Below are positions 24,625-33,130 of a stretch of DNA of 64,000 bases, one piece after another. This DNA is from Senegalimassilia anaerobia JC110. Its GTDB lineage: Bacteria > Actinomycetota > Coriobacteriia > Coriobacteriales > Eggerthellaceae. A model generated the notes under the pieces. The model was given only the letters and a program-made list of their open reading frames with translations, was not told where the DNA came from and made no database searches. The stretch spans positions 693,937 through 757,936 of the forward strand of contig NZ_HE611014.1 in the NCBI RefSeq assembly GCF_000236865.1, in the 5' to 3' direction. How positions within the stretch are numbered: position 1 is the stretch's first letter; every line of letters begins with the position of its first letter. The position numbers were made by a program, and so were the translations under genes.

Positions 24625-25563
24625 GTGCTTAGCCAGTTCAGCAGCATCTTCACGCAGATGGTGGCCCTGTTCGCCGCTATAGGCGTCGGCTATATCTGCA
24701 AGAAAACGGGCGTTATGGACGCCGATTTCGACAAGAGGCTCTCGGGGCTTGTCCTGAGCGCCACGTTGCCTGCGCTGATCTTGGCGTCGGTGCTTAACGT
24801 GGATAGCTTGCCCGATCCCGTGCTTATGGCCCAGATCATCGGGCTTTCCGTGCTCAGCTATGTGCTGTTCATCCCCATCGCCTATATCGTCACCTACGTG
24901 CTGCGCATCCCCGACGGCCGTCGCGGCGTGTACCGCTTCATGCTCATCTTCGGCAATACGGGTTTCATCGGCTACCCCGTGCTGTCCGCCATTTTCGGCC
25001 CGCAGACGGTTGTATACGCGGTTGTGTACAACATCGTGTTCAACATGCTGTCGTTCACCTTCGGCGCCTGGCTCATCGCGTCGGACAACGAATACGGCGT
25101 CAAGGTGCGTATGAGCTGGCGCGATTTCGTCACACCCTGCAACATCGCCACGCTTGCCACCATGGCGCTGGCGTTTTGCGGCGTGCATGCCGTGCCCGTG
25201 GTCGGCCCCGCGCTTTCCACCATCGGCAGCTTCACCACGCCCGCCACGCTGCTCATCGTGGGTTCGTCGCTGGCGAACCTTCCCGCCGCCAAGCTTATGG
25301 GCACCCCTCGCCTGTGGATTGCGTGTCTGGTGCGCATGGTGGCCATCCCGCTGTTCATCTTCGCCGTCATGCGCCCTCTTGCCGGCGGCGCGCTGCTGGG
25401 GGTGGTCGTGGTGCTGGCGGCCATGCCCGTGGCCACCAACGGCACCATGTTCTGCTATCAGTACGGCGGCGACGCCAAGACCATGGCGCAGGGCACCTTC
25501 ATCACCACCGTCTTGGCGCTGGTCACCATCCCGTTGTTGGCAACGTTCTCGGCCGTCTTGTAG
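24625..25563 (+). CDS. AEC-family transporter
   Basis: 312 residues, about ten hydrophobic helices, with the family's helix-5 region FGNTGFIGYPVL and C-terminal NGTMFCYQYGGDAKTM. Auxin-efflux-carrier relatives move organic acids (malate, malonate) in bacteria; the substrate here cannot be told. GTG 24625 with AAGGGAAGG upstream is preferred to GTG 24586. Same orientation as uppP, 71 bases downstream. Confidence 0.85.
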   Translation: MLSQFSSIFTQMVALFAAIGVGYICKKTGVMDADFDKRLSGLVLSATLPALILASVLNVDSLPDPVLMAQIIGLSVLSYVLFIPIAYIVTYVLRIPDGRRGVYRFMLIFGNTGFIGYPVLSAIFGPQTVVYAVVYNIVFNMLSFTFGAWLIASDNEYGVKVRMSWRDFVTPCNIATLATMALAFCGVHAVPVVGPALSTIGSFTTPATLLIVGSSLANLPAAKLMGTPRLWIACLVRMVAIPLFIFAVMRPLAGGALLGVVVVLAAMPVATNGTMFCYQYGGDAKTMAQGTFITTVLALVTIPLLATFSAVL

Positions 25564-25743
25564 CCGGGACGGGGTGCTTGGCCCATTTACCTACTTTATT
25601 CCTCAGATTTTCCCGAATCGGCATGTGGTTTTGCTATCATGATGCGCACACGAGGGCCGCTTTCGTCCTGCACGGCGCGCGTCTGGTACTCGACGCGCCG
25701 CGCGGCCATGCTCGTTACCGCTCAAGAACAGGAAGGAACGCCG

Positions 25744-26025
25744 ATGTCTGATCAGAACAGCTCGTTCGAGCAGATCCAGGAACATCGTGCAAAGATCGAC
25801 GAGCTTGACCGCCAGATCGTCGCGCTGCTCAACAAGCGCGCCGGTCATTCGCTGGTCATCCGCGGCCTGAAGCCCGGTGCGCACCTGGGTCTGTACGACC
25901 CCAAACGCGAAGAGGAGATCTTCGAGAAGGTGGATAGCTATAACGAGGGCCCGCTCTATAACGATAACCTCCGCGAGATCTACGGTACTATCCTGAAAGT
26001 CATGAAGGAGACCCCGTCAGCATGA
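25744..26025 (+). CDS. aroQ: Chorismate mutase, AroQ type
   Basis: 93 residues, all helical. KIDELDRQIVALLNKRAG plus downstream YDPKREEEIFEKV gives the Arg/Lys/Glu pattern of the AroQ active site that turns chorismate to prephenate. ATG 25744 has AGGAAGGAA upstream. Its stop overlaps the DAHP synthase start (ATGA), a pairing that suggests a bifunctional complex with regulation of DAHP synthase by the mutase, as known in Bacillus and Mycobacterium. Confidence 0.88.
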   Translation: MSDQNSSFEQIQEHRAKIDELDRQIVALLNKRAGHSLVIRGLKPGAHLGLYDPKREEEIFEKVDSYNEGPLYNDNLREIYGTILKVMKETPSA

Positions 26026-26825
26026 GCGAGCAGAGAATCGAAGCGAAACTGCCGGATTACGGCACCCGTACTGACGAGATAACCATCTACGCCGGCCCTT
26101 GCTCGGTCGAAAGCGAAGAGCAGTTCTTCGAAGTGGCCGAGTGCATCAGCGACCTGGGCCTTACCTGGATCCGCGGCGGCGCGTACAAGCCGCGCACCAA
26201 CCCGCACAGCTTCCAGGGCCTTGGCGAGGAAGCCCTTAAGATCATGAAGGCCGGCGGCGAGAAGTACGGCCTGAAAACCCTTACGGAAGTCATGGACTCC
26301 GAGCACTGCGAGCTGGTGCATTCCTATGTGGACGGCCTGCAGGTGGGCGCCCGCAACTTCCAGAACTTCAGCCTGCTGAAAAACATCGGCAAGGTCACGA
26401 AGGACTCCCACAAGATGGTGCTGTTCAAGCGCGGCTTCGCGGGCACCATCGCCGAGTGGCTGGCGGCTACGGACTACATCACCATGGAAGGCAACGACAA
26501 CGTGGTGTTGTGCGAGCGCGGCCTGCGCACGTTCGAGACGGCCACGCGCTTCACGCTCGACATCTCGGCCGTGCCCGTCATCCACAAGCAAAGCCTGCTG
26601 CCCATCTGCGTGGACGTGTCCCATCCGGCCGGCGTTCGCGACCTGGTTCCCAGCCTGGCGCGCGCTGCAGTGGCCGTGGGCGCCGACTCCATCATGATCG
26701 AGGTGCACCCCAACCCGCCGGCGGCGCTTTCCGACGGCCCGCAGCAGCTGACTCCGGCGCAGTTCCGCGTCCTGGTCGAGGAGCTGCGCGAGATCGCCGC
26801 GGTGTTCGGGAAGAAGATCGTCTAA
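26022..26825 (+). CDS. aroF: DAHP synthase, type I beta
   Basis: 267 residues; condenses phosphoenolpyruvate and erythrose 4-phosphate, first step of the shikimate pathway. Contains YAGPCSVESEEQ, RGGAYKPRTNPHSFQG, VLFKRGF and DVSHPAGVRDL, characteristic of the KDSA-like beta subgroup. No fused regulatory domain; the overlapping chorismate mutase gene may supply control. A strong terminator follows. Confidence 0.93.
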   Translation: MSEQRIEAKLPDYGTRTDEITIYAGPCSVESEEQFFEVAECISDLGLTWIRGGAYKPRTNPHSFQGLGEEALKIMKAGGEKYGLKTLTEVMDSEHCELVHSYVDGLQVGARNFQNFSLLKNIGKVTKDSHKMVLFKRGFAGTIAEWLAATDYITMEGNDNVVLCERGLRTFETATRFTLDISAVPVIHKQSLLPICVDVSHPAGVRDLVPSLARAAVAVGADSIMIEVHPNPPAALSDGPQQLTPAQFRVLVEELREIAAVFGKKIV

Positions 26826-26855
26826 CGGTCGCGAAGCGTTTTGCATAATGTAACG

Positions 26856-26888
26856 AAGGCGGATCGGGAAACCGGTCCGCCTTTTTTC
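26856..26888 (+). terminator. Terminator after aroF
   Basis: AAGGCGGA and TCCGCCTT pair around GATC/GGTC-extended loop bases, followed by TTTTTT. Classic intrinsic terminator. Confidence 0.9.
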
Positions 26889-27033
26889 GTGTGCGGAATC
26901 GAACATCCTCTGGCCATGCTGTGCACGCTTGGCGCGGATAGGGCGCACGCCGCTCGGAAGCGGTACAATCATCAGTCGCGCCTTGTGCGCCCTGAACTTG
27001 CAACCGCACGTGAACATCATGTTAGGAAGCCCT

Positions 27034-29430
27034 ATGCCCGTCGACATCACCACGCTCAACGGCCCCCAGCGTCAGGCCGTCGAATGCACCGAAGGCCCGC
27101 TTTTGGTCTTGGCTGGTGCTGGATCAGGCAAAACGCGCGTGCTCACGTACCGCATCGCGCACATCCTGGAGGATTTGAACGTGGCGCCATGGGAGATCTT
27201 GGCCATCACGTTCACCAACAAGGCGGCCGCCGAGATGCGCGAGCGCTTGCAGGGCCTGGTCGGCCCACGCAGCCGCGGCATGTGGGTGTCCACCTTCCAC
27301 AGCATGTGCGTGCGCATGCTGCGCGCCGACGCCGAGCGCCTGGGATTCTCGAAGAGCTTCACCATCTACGACACCGACGATCAGAAGCGCCTGTATAAGG
27401 AAATCATGGCCGAGCTGGACATCGACCCGAAGCGTTTCCCGATAAACGCCCTGATGAACCGTATTTCCACGGCAAAAAACGAGCTGAAGGTGCCCGGTAA
27501 CTTCGCCAAGGAGGCCAACGACCCGGTGGGCAAGGTGGCCGCGCGCGTGTACGAGAAGCTGCAGGAGCGCTTGAAGCAGGCCAACGCCTTCGATTTCGAC
27601 GACTTGCTGTTGTACGCGTACCTGCTGCTGAAGAACCATCCCGACGTGCTCGAGGCCTATCAGCTGCGCTTCCGCTACATCATGGTCGACGAGTACCAGG
27701 ACACCAACCACGCCCAGTACGAGATCACGCGCCTTCTGGCCGAGCAGCACGGCAACATCATGGTGGTGGGCGACGACGACCAGTCCATTTACAGCTGGCG
27801 CGGCGCCGACATCCGCAACATCTTGGAGTTCGAGAAGGACTACCCACAGTGCACCACGGTGAAGCTGGAGCAGAACTACCGCAGCGTGGGCAATGTGCTG
27901 GCGGCGGCCAACGCCGTCATCGCGAACAACCAGCATCGCAAGGTGAAGAAGCTGTTCACCGACCAGGAGGACGGCGAGAAGATCCACGTGTACATGGCCT
28001 CCGACGAGCGTGACGAGGGCCGCTGGATCGCCGGCGAGATCGAGAAGCAGCGCCAGAAGGGGCTGTCCTACAACCAGGTGGCGGTGTTTTACCGCACCAA
28101 CGCCCAGTCGCGCATGCTTGAAGATATGCTGCTGCGCGCCGGCGTTCCGTACCGCATCGTCGGCGGCACGCGATTCTTCGACCGCGCCGAGATCCGCGAC
28201 GTCATGGCCTACCTTACGCTGGTGGTCAACCCCGCCGACGACATCGCGGCCAAGCGCGTCATCAACACGCCGCGCCGCGGCATCGGCAAGTCCACGGTGG
28301 AGCGCATCGAGCAGTTCGCGCGCGAGATGGACATGACGTTCATGGAGGGCGCCGAGATCGCCATCGCCGACCCCGAGCTGCGTGCCGCCACGCGCCGCAG
28401 CGTAGGGGAGTTCGTGCAGATCATCAAGGACGCGCAGTCCTACTCGGGCGACCTGCGCAAGTGCATCGAAGCCGTCATCGACAAGTCGGGCCTGATCGGT
28501 GCCTTGCAGGCCGAGAACACCGACGAGGCGCGCGGGCGCGTTGAGAACATCCAGGAGTTCCTGTCCGTTGTCGATGAGTTCGTGGACACCCACGACGAGG
28601 AGGATGCCGACTACGCCGCCCCCACGGTAGGCGAGCAGGGCGGGGAAAGCGAAGGCGCCGCCGAGCCCGTGCGCGTGCTGCGCGGCGATTCGCTGGCCGA
28701 CTTTTTGGAGTGGGTGCGTCTGCGCACCGACCTTGACACCATGGACGAGGACGGCCAGGCGGTCACCATGATGACGGTGCATGCCTCGAAGGGCCTGGAG
28801 TTTGACTGTGTGTTCGTGGCGGGCATGGAGGAGACGCTGTTTCCGCATATGAACAGCGTCGGCGATGCCGCCGGCATCGAGGAGGAGCGCCGCCTGGCCT
28901 ACGTCGCCATCACGCGCGCCCGCAAGGTGCTGTTCCTCACCTGCGCCTACACGCGCCAGATTTTCGGCCAGACGCAGGCGAACCCCGTCTCGCGCTTCAT
29001 CCACGAGATCCCCGGCGAGCTTCGCCAGACCATGGGCGTGGGCAGCCAGGGCTTCTCCGGCACCGGCTGGGAGAAGCGCGGCAGCCGCAAGGGCATCTCC
29101 GGCAGCGGCGTGGAAGCCGGCGGCGGCCGCGTGTTCGGCCGCTCGAGCGCCAGCGCCCCCGGCGGCAGGTCCGAGCGCGAGCGCCGCGAGGTGCGTACGA
29201 ATCGTATCGGCGCAGGTCGTTCCGTGTCGGGCGCCTACGTGCGCCCCGGGGCGGAGAAGAAGGCGGCAGCGAAGATGACCTTCGCCGCAGGCGACACCGT
29301 CGATCACAAGACGTTCGGCCGCGGCAAGGTGACGAAGGTGGACGGCGACACGCTCTACGTCCGCTTCTCCAAGTCCGGCCAAACGAAGAAGCTGCTGAAA
29401 GATTACGCGCCCATCGTCAAGATCGGGTAG
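27034..29430 (+). CDS. pcrA: ATP-dependent DNA helicase PcrA/UvrD
   Basis: 798-residue SF1A 3'-5' helicase for repair and replication. Walker A LAGAGSGKTRVL, motif II VDEYQDTNHAQYE, GDDDQSIYSWRGAD, and motif VI region EEERRLAYVAITRAR. The C terminus has a Gly/Arg-rich linker and a Tudor-like domain (DTVDHKTFGRGKVTKV) as in Gram-positive PcrA, which binds RNA polymerase. TTAGGAAG precedes ATG 27034. Confidence 0.95.
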   Translation: MPVDITTLNGPQRQAVECTEGPLLVLAGAGSGKTRVLTYRIAHILEDLNVAPWEILAITFTNKAAAEMRERLQGLVGPRSRGMWVSTFHSMCVRMLRADAERLGFSKSFTIYDTDDQKRLYKEIMAELDIDPKRFPINALMNRISTAKNELKVPGNFAKEANDPVGKVAARVYEKLQERLKQANAFDFDDLLLYAYLLLKNHPDVLEAYQLRFRYIMVDEYQDTNHAQYEITRLLAEQHGNIMVVGDDDQSIYSWRGADIRNILEFEKDYPQCTTVKLEQNYRSVGNVLAAANAVIANNQHRKVKKLFTDQEDGEKIHVYMASDERDEGRWIAGEIEKQRQKGLSYNQVAVFYRTNAQSRMLEDMLLRAGVPYRIVGGTRFFDRAEIRDVMAYLTLVVNPADDIAAKRVINTPRRGIGKSTVERIEQFAREMDMTFMEGAEIAIADPELRAATRRSVGEFVQIIKDAQSYSGDLRKCIEAVIDKSGLIGALQAENTDEARGRVENIQEFLSVVDEFVDTHDEEDADYAAPTVGEQGGESEGAAEPVRVLRGDSLADFLEWVRLRTDLDTMDEDGQAVTMMTVHASKGLEFDCVFVAGMEETLFPHMNSVGDAAGIEEERRLAYVAITRARKVLFLTCAYTRQIFGQTQANPVSRFIHEIPGELRQTMGVGSQGFSGTGWEKRGSRKGISGSGVEAGGGRVFGRSSASAPGGRSERERREVRTNRIGAGRSVSGAYVRPGAEKKAAAKMTFAAGDTVDHKTFGRGKVTKVDGDTLYVRFSKSGQTKKLLKDYAPIVKIG

Positions 29431-29462
29431 GGAAGAGCCAACGGGCCGCGTAAACAGAACGA

Positions 29463-29501
29463 TGCACTCTTGTGCGTTGCATGCTTACGCACAAGAGTGC
29501 A
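29463..29501. terminator. 15-bp perfect hairpin, convergent terminator
   Basis: TGCACTCTTGTGCGT pairs perfectly with ACGCACAAGAGTGCA over a 9-base loop. It sits between pcrA (rightward) and the small leftward operon, so may stop both. The T-run on the plus strand is short (CTTTTGG). Confidence 0.7.
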
Positions 29502-29527
29502 GCTTTTGGCGAAGGTTTTATTCATCG

Positions 29528-29665
29528 CTACTTTTCTTTGAGCGTGTAGTAACCAAATACAGCGCCGCAGGCAAGCATTGCCATTCCGGCAAGGTATTGT
29601 CCGTCGCTGATTAGCTTGATGCTCAATGCTGCCCAGAAAACCTCTAGCGCGAGTACGAACCCCAT
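29528..29665 (-). CDS. 45-residue membrane protein
   Basis: Too short for most gene finders but preceded by AGGAGG six bases before ATG 29665. Two hydrophobic segments (FVLALEVFWAALSIKLI; YLAGMAMLACGAVFGYY) separated by SDGQ, ending TLKEK. AT-richer than the flanking chromosome. It is last in a leftward run of three small genes. Function unknown. Confidence 0.65.
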   Translation of the reverse strand: MGFVLALEVFWAALSIKLISDGQYLAGMAMLACGAVFGYYTLKEK

Positions 29666-29689
29666 GGTGCCTCCTATCTAGCGATGCAG

Positions 29690-30142
29690 TTATAGTTGAG
29701 GCATTGCTTTGCCAAGCATCTTCCCTAACTTTTGAAGCTTGAACGGGGCCTTAATGGTTCTAAGGAGGCTACCCGATTCAAAATCATCGATTACCTCAAC
29801 TAGTTGCGGCTTAATCTTCGGAATGTCGGATTTGACAGTTGGCCAGAGCTTTTCAATCATTGCGCGGTCGTTGTCGCTTGCGTCTTCGTAAGAAACAATG
29901 CTGCTTGCGATGGTCGCGATAAGAATATTGTTAACAAGCGTTTGGTTACTTTTGAGGTATCTAACCTCTGCTGGCGTTAAATCGCTTAGGTCGATATCTA
30001 GCTCATCGCTGAGTGCGGCATATTTTCTGATTTTCTGTTCGTCTGTGGAGTTCATATTAAACGCCTCACTACGTTTACTGCTTTTTATTTCGTTCTTGTT
30101 GAGCTTTCTCAAGGAGACATGCTTGTCTTTGCGGTGAGACAT
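29690..30142 (-). CDS. Small-islet protein, unknown function
   Basis: 150 residues if started at ATG 30142 (AGGAGG upstream, but within the overlapping gene); 121 if at ATG 30055 (GAGG). Acidic helical N-terminal half (KIRKYAALSDELDIDLSDLT), a hydrophobic segment NNILIATIASSIV, and a basic C terminus (LQKLGKMLGKAMPQL). It starts inside the coding region of a 65-residue membrane protein, overlapping by 68 bases if the longer start is right. AT-rich composition suggests transfer. No family recognised. Confidence 0.6.
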   Translation of the reverse strand: MSHRKDKHVSLRKLNKNEIKSSKRSEAFNMNSTDEQKIRKYAALSDELDIDLSDLTPAEVRYLKSNQTLVNNILIATIASSIVSYEDASDNDRAMIEKLWPTVKSDIPKIKPQLVEVIDDFESGSLLRTIKAPFKLQKLGKMLGKAMPQL

Positions 30143-30272
30143 ACCAGCCTCCTACGAAACAAATGAGCAGGCAAATTATGCCAATTGGAAGACATGGGAT
30201 TCCCATGAAAGACCATCCCAAGATGCCGAGTATCGTCATGATTACACCGACGAATCCTAGAAATGAAAACAT
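30075..30272 (-). CDS. 65-residue two-helix membrane protein
   Basis: ATG 30272 is preceded by AAAGGAGGG. Two membrane helices (FLGFVGVIMTILGILGW; IGIICLLICFVGGWYV) and a basic, Gln/Glu-rich cytoplasmic tail ending ERNKKQ. First gene of the low-GC leftward operon. Two short hydrophobic helices with a charged tail resemble holin-like or type I toxin-like small proteins, but this is only shape. Confidence 0.65.
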   Translation of the reverse strand: MFSFLGFVGVIMTILGILGWSFMGIPCLPIGIICLLICFVGGWYVSPQRQACLLEKAQQERNKKQ

Positions 30273-30294
30273 AGTCCCTCCTTTTTGTTGTGGC

Positions 30295-30373
30295 CATTGA
30301 CCAGCTGGTCAATGTTCTTTATCTAACGATAAAGAACAGCATGTCATCACTGCCTTCGTTCGCGTAACGAACG
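30295..30373. repeat. Three consecutive palindromes upstream of the small operon
   Basis: 30295-30314 is a perfect 20-base palindrome (CATTGACCAG|CTGGTCAATG). 30314-30337 is a perfect 10-bp stem with TAAC loop (GTTCTTTATC/GATAAAGAAC). 30357-30373 is a 6-bp stem CGTTCG/CGAACG. They fill the 5' region of the leftward operon and may be operators or RNA structures. The rest of 30273-30511 shows no gene. Confidence 0.75.
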
Positions 30374-30511
30374 CTCTTTGGTGTGGTGTGATTGCTTGTG
30401 AGATTGTAGAAAGTCGGTTGTTTCGGGGCTTTGTTATCAAGTTCGCGGTGTTCGTGCTCTGGGTGTTGGAATCATCTGCAATTTGGTAAAACGCCAGCAG
30501 ACGTTATATGC

Positions 30512-30566
30512 TTGCGATTTTCTAGCTGCTTTCGTAAAATGCCTATATCGTACAAAAAATTGTACA
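30512..30566 (+). promoter_or_regulatory. yefM promoter and operator
   Basis: TTGCGA 30512-30517, 17-base spacer, TAAAAT 30535-30540. Downstream GTACA (30550-30554) and TGTACA (30561-30566) flank an A/T spacer. TGTACA cores are the known YefM binding element in E. coli, so autoregulation is expected. Confidence 0.75.
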
Positions 30567-30582
30567 GCTAAGGAGGCTTCTC

Positions 30583-30849
30583 ATGGAGGCGGTTGCTTAT
30601 TCGACGTTTCGTAAGGATTTGCGGGCATATTTGGATAAAACTCGCGACGATGCCGCTCCGTTGCTGGTCACCAGCAAAGACCCAAGCGCGAATGTGGTTG
30701 TCATGAACGCCATGGACTACGATAACCTTATCGAGAACCTAGAAATTCAGTCGAACGCGCGATTAATGAGCAAAATCGAGCGCGGTATGAAACAGTTTGC
30801 GGAAGGGCGCGGCGTAAGTCACGAACTTATTGAGGTAGACGATGCCTAA
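30583..30849 (+). CDS. yefM: YefM-type antitoxin
   Basis: 88 residues, AAGGAGG upstream. The Phd/YefM fold is clear: MEAVAYSTFRKDLRAYLDK, then LLVTSKDPSANVVVMNAMDYDNLIE; the acidic C terminus (SHELIEVDDA) would wrap the toxin. Overlaps the toxin gene by 8 bases, giving coupled synthesis. Confidence 0.92.
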   Translation: MEAVAYSTFRKDLRAYLDKTRDDAAPLLVTSKDPSANVVVMNAMDYDNLIENLEIQSNARLMSKIERGMKQFAEGRGVSHELIEVDDA

Positions 30850-31105
30850 GCTTTGGTCAGATGATGCTTGGGAAGACTATTTGTGGTGGCAATCCCAGGA
30901 CAAGCGCACCCTCAAACGCATCAATAAGCTGGTGGAAGATGCCCAGCGCAATCCATATGAAGGCCTGGGCAAGCCCGAGAAGCTCAGGGGTAGCTTGTCG
31001 GGCTTATGGTCAAGAAGAATCAACGAAAAGGACCGCCTTGTCTACGATATGCAAGGCGATACCATTCGCATTTACTCAGCAAGAAGCCACTATTCGGATA
31101 AATAG
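30842..31105 (+). CDS. yoeB: YoeB-type ribosome-dependent mRNA interferase toxin
   Basis: 87 residues of the RelE superfamily. WSDDAWEDYLWWQSQDKR, NPYEGLGKPEKLRG and GLWSRRINEKDRLVYDM hold the Glu, Arg and C-terminal HYSDK/His-Tyr residues used in YoeB catalysis. Cuts mRNA in the ribosomal A site when free of YefM. Complete, no frameshift. Its end is 11 bases from the convergent sdaA gene. Confidence 0.92.
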   Translation: MPKLWSDDAWEDYLWWQSQDKRTLKRINKLVEDAQRNPYEGLGKPEKLRGSLSGLWSRRINEKDRLVYDMQGDTIRIYSARSHYSDK

Positions 31106-31115
31106 CGGCTTCTCC

Positions 31116-32741
31116 TTACTTCCCGCACATGTGCGATTCGCACCAGGCGCAGGCGTCGGGGGTTGCCGCCAGGCCGCCCAGGGCCGATTCGCGCAGCTCG
31201 AAGGGAAGGCTGCGGCCCACCTTGTACATGGCCTCCGCCGTTTGGTCGAAGCCCACCAGGTTGCCGATGCCCGCAAGCGAGGTCTGGGCGCTCACCAGCG
31301 CCGTTGCCGCGCCCGAGGCGTTGCGTTTCTGACACGGCACCTCCACTAGGCCGGCAACCGGGTCGCACACCAGGCCCATCATGTTGGTGAGCGCGTTGCC
31401 GGCGGCGTTCAAGCATTGCTCGGGCGTGCCGCCTTCAAGCTCCACGCACGCCGCCGCGGCCATCGCCGCCGCCGAGCCGATCTCGGCCTGGCAGCCGCCT
31501 TCGGCGCCGGAGACCGTGGCGTTGCGGGTGATCAGGTAGCCCACGGCGGCGGCGCAGGCAAGCGCGTGCTGCAGCTGCTCGTCGGAATATCCCTTCGCCT
31601 TCTGCAGGGCCAGCAGCACGCCGGGGATGACGCCGGCCGATCCGGCGGTGGGGGCCGCCACGATGCGGCCCATGGAAGCATTGGTCTCCAGCACCGCCAT
31701 GGCGTAGGCGGCTGCGCTGGCGATGGGCTCGCCGAGCACGTCGCCAGCCGAATCGCGCACCTTCGCCATGCGTTGCGCCTCTTCGCCCAAAAGCCCGCCC
31801 ATGGATGCGGCCGGTGCGTCGAGCGGCAGGAACGCGGCGTCTTTCATGACGCGCAGCGCGTAAGCGAGATACGCGCTCGTGCCGTCGGCATGCCCGCCTG
31901 CCTGCTGCACGGCGGCCTCACGGCGCAGGAACACCTCGGAGATGGCGGCCTTTTGAGCAGCGCAAAGCGCGAGCAGCTGCGTCCCGTTCGTGAAATCGAG
32001 CGCCCGCAGACGCTCGAGCGCCGCTGCTTGCTCGGTTTCCCCGATGGCAGCCTGCGCTTGGCCGAGCGAGGCGGCGGGGATGACGCGCACGCCGCGGATC
32101 AGCGGGTTTTCCAGAATAGCCGTCTGCGCATCGTCGTCGATGCGCTGGTCGGTCTCGAGCACGGTCCATGCCGTGTCGCCACGCTGCTCGCGGTACAGGC
32201 GGGCCGTGGCGATGTTGACGCCGTGCGCCGAAAGGCTGGTGGCGATGTGCGCGAGGACGCCCGGCAGGTCGCGCTGCTGCACCACGATCGAGTGGTTCTC
32301 GCCGGTGATGTAGACGTCCACCCCGTCGATCTTGCGGATAACCGCCGCGCCGCCGCCTATGCTTTCGCCGCGCACTTCCATGCGGCCGCCTTCAGCGGTG
32401 TCGATGACGATATCGATGGTGTTGGGGTGCTCGTAGTCGTCGCAGTCGGGCAGGGGGGTGAATGTGAAGTCGAGCCCTGCCTCGCGGGCGTGCGCGAACG
32501 AGCTGCGGATGCGCAGGTCGTCGGGCGCGAAGCCGAGCATGCCGGCGACCAGGGCCTTGTCGGTGCCGTGGCCGGTCAGGGTGTGCGCGAAGCTGCCGAG
32601 CAGGCGGAACTCCACGTGCGCCGGCAGCTCGCCGGCCAGCTTGCGCGCCATGTACGCGATGCGCAGCGCGCCGGCGGTGTGACTGCTCGACGGTCCCACC
32701 ATCACCGGCCCGATGATATCGGTCAGCCCAATCGTTTCCAT
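31116..32741 (-). CDS. sdaA: L-serine dehydratase, single-chain iron-sulfur type
   Basis: 541 residues; deaminates L-serine to pyruvate and ammonia. N-terminal beta domain (IIGPVMVGPSSSHTAGA), an ACT-like region (about 145-225, LPGVLAHIATSLSAHGVNIA), then the alpha domain with Cys residues for a [4Fe-4S] cluster (GGCQAEIG, LVCDPVAGLVEVPCQ). In Bacillus these are two proteins; here fused in order beta-alpha. AAGGAG precedes ATG 32741. One copy of a 95-bp repeat starts 29 bases upstream. Confidence 0.95.
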   Translation of the reverse strand: METIGLTDIIGPVMVGPSSSHTAGALRIAYMARKLAGELPAHVEFRLLGSFAHTLTGHGTDKALVAGMLGFAPDDLRIRSSFAHAREAGLDFTFTPLPDCDDYEHPNTIDIVIDTAEGGRMEVRGESIGGGAAVIRKIDGVDVYITGENHSIVVQQRDLPGVLAHIATSLSAHGVNIATARLYREQRGDTAWTVLETDQRIDDDAQTAILENPLIRGVRVIPAASLGQAQAAIGETEQAAALERLRALDFTNGTQLLALCAAQKAAISEVFLRREAAVQQAGGHADGTSAYLAYALRVMKDAAFLPLDAPAASMGGLLGEEAQRMAKVRDSAGDVLGEPIASAAAYAMAVLETNASMGRIVAAPTAGSAGVIPGVLLALQKAKGYSDEQLQHALACAAAVGYLITRNATVSGAEGGCQAEIGSAAAMAAAACVELEGGTPEQCLNAAGNALTNMMGLVCDPVAGLVEVPCQKRNASGAATALVSAQTSLAGIGNLVGFDQTAEAMYKVGRSLPFELRESALGGLAATPDACAWCESHMCGK

Positions 32742-32769
32742 GCCTGCTCCTTCGCCCTCGTCGCCTTAT

Positions 32770-32864
32770 GCGGTCGTTTCCGTTTCCGTACACTATACCG
32801 GCTTGCCGCCGGCGCGCGTAGCCGTTTACGCACGGTTAACGGTTCCAACATGTAGAGGAAGCCG
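32770..32864. repeat. 95-bp direct repeat, copy 1
   Basis: Aligns without gaps to 33547-33641, with about eight differences. Contains TTTCCGTACACTATA, CTTGCCGCCGGCGCGCGTA and GGTTAACGGTTCCAACA. Lies upstream of sdaA. Confidence 0.9.
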
Positions 32865-32936
32865 TGCTTGGTTCCGTGTCGTTTGCATAAGCCCTTCGAG
32901 CTCGGCGCCGTGCCCTCGCCCTGGGGGGCGCGCGAT

Positions 32937-32988
32937 GCGAAAAACCGTCGGTTTTGGTCGCTGGCGGTCAAAACAGACGGTTTTTCGC
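32937..32988. repeat. Long hairpin, 20-base arms
   Basis: GCGAAAAACCGTCGGTTTTG (32937-32956) pairs with 32969-32988 with one mismatch over a 12-base loop. A/T tracts inside both arms would give a T-run in either direction, so it may be a bidirectional terminator. Confidence 0.75.
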
Positions 32989-33086
32989 GGTCTCGGAAGT
33001 GGGAAATGGACTTTTTTATCGGTTGTTTGCGTAGGGGCTTTCCGATAGCGCAAATAATCGTGTGTTTTGGCCTTGGGGCTGCGAAG

Positions 33087-33130
33087 AATCGCCAATTCTG
33101 ACCACGGCTGGGCAGAATTGGCGATTTTTT
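33087..33130 (+). terminator. Strong intrinsic terminator
   Basis: AATCGCCAATTCTG and CAGAATTGGCGATT form a perfect 14-bp stem with a 12-base loop, ending in TTTTTT. No upstream rightward gene exists for about 2 kb, so it may end a non-coding transcript. Confidence 0.8.
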
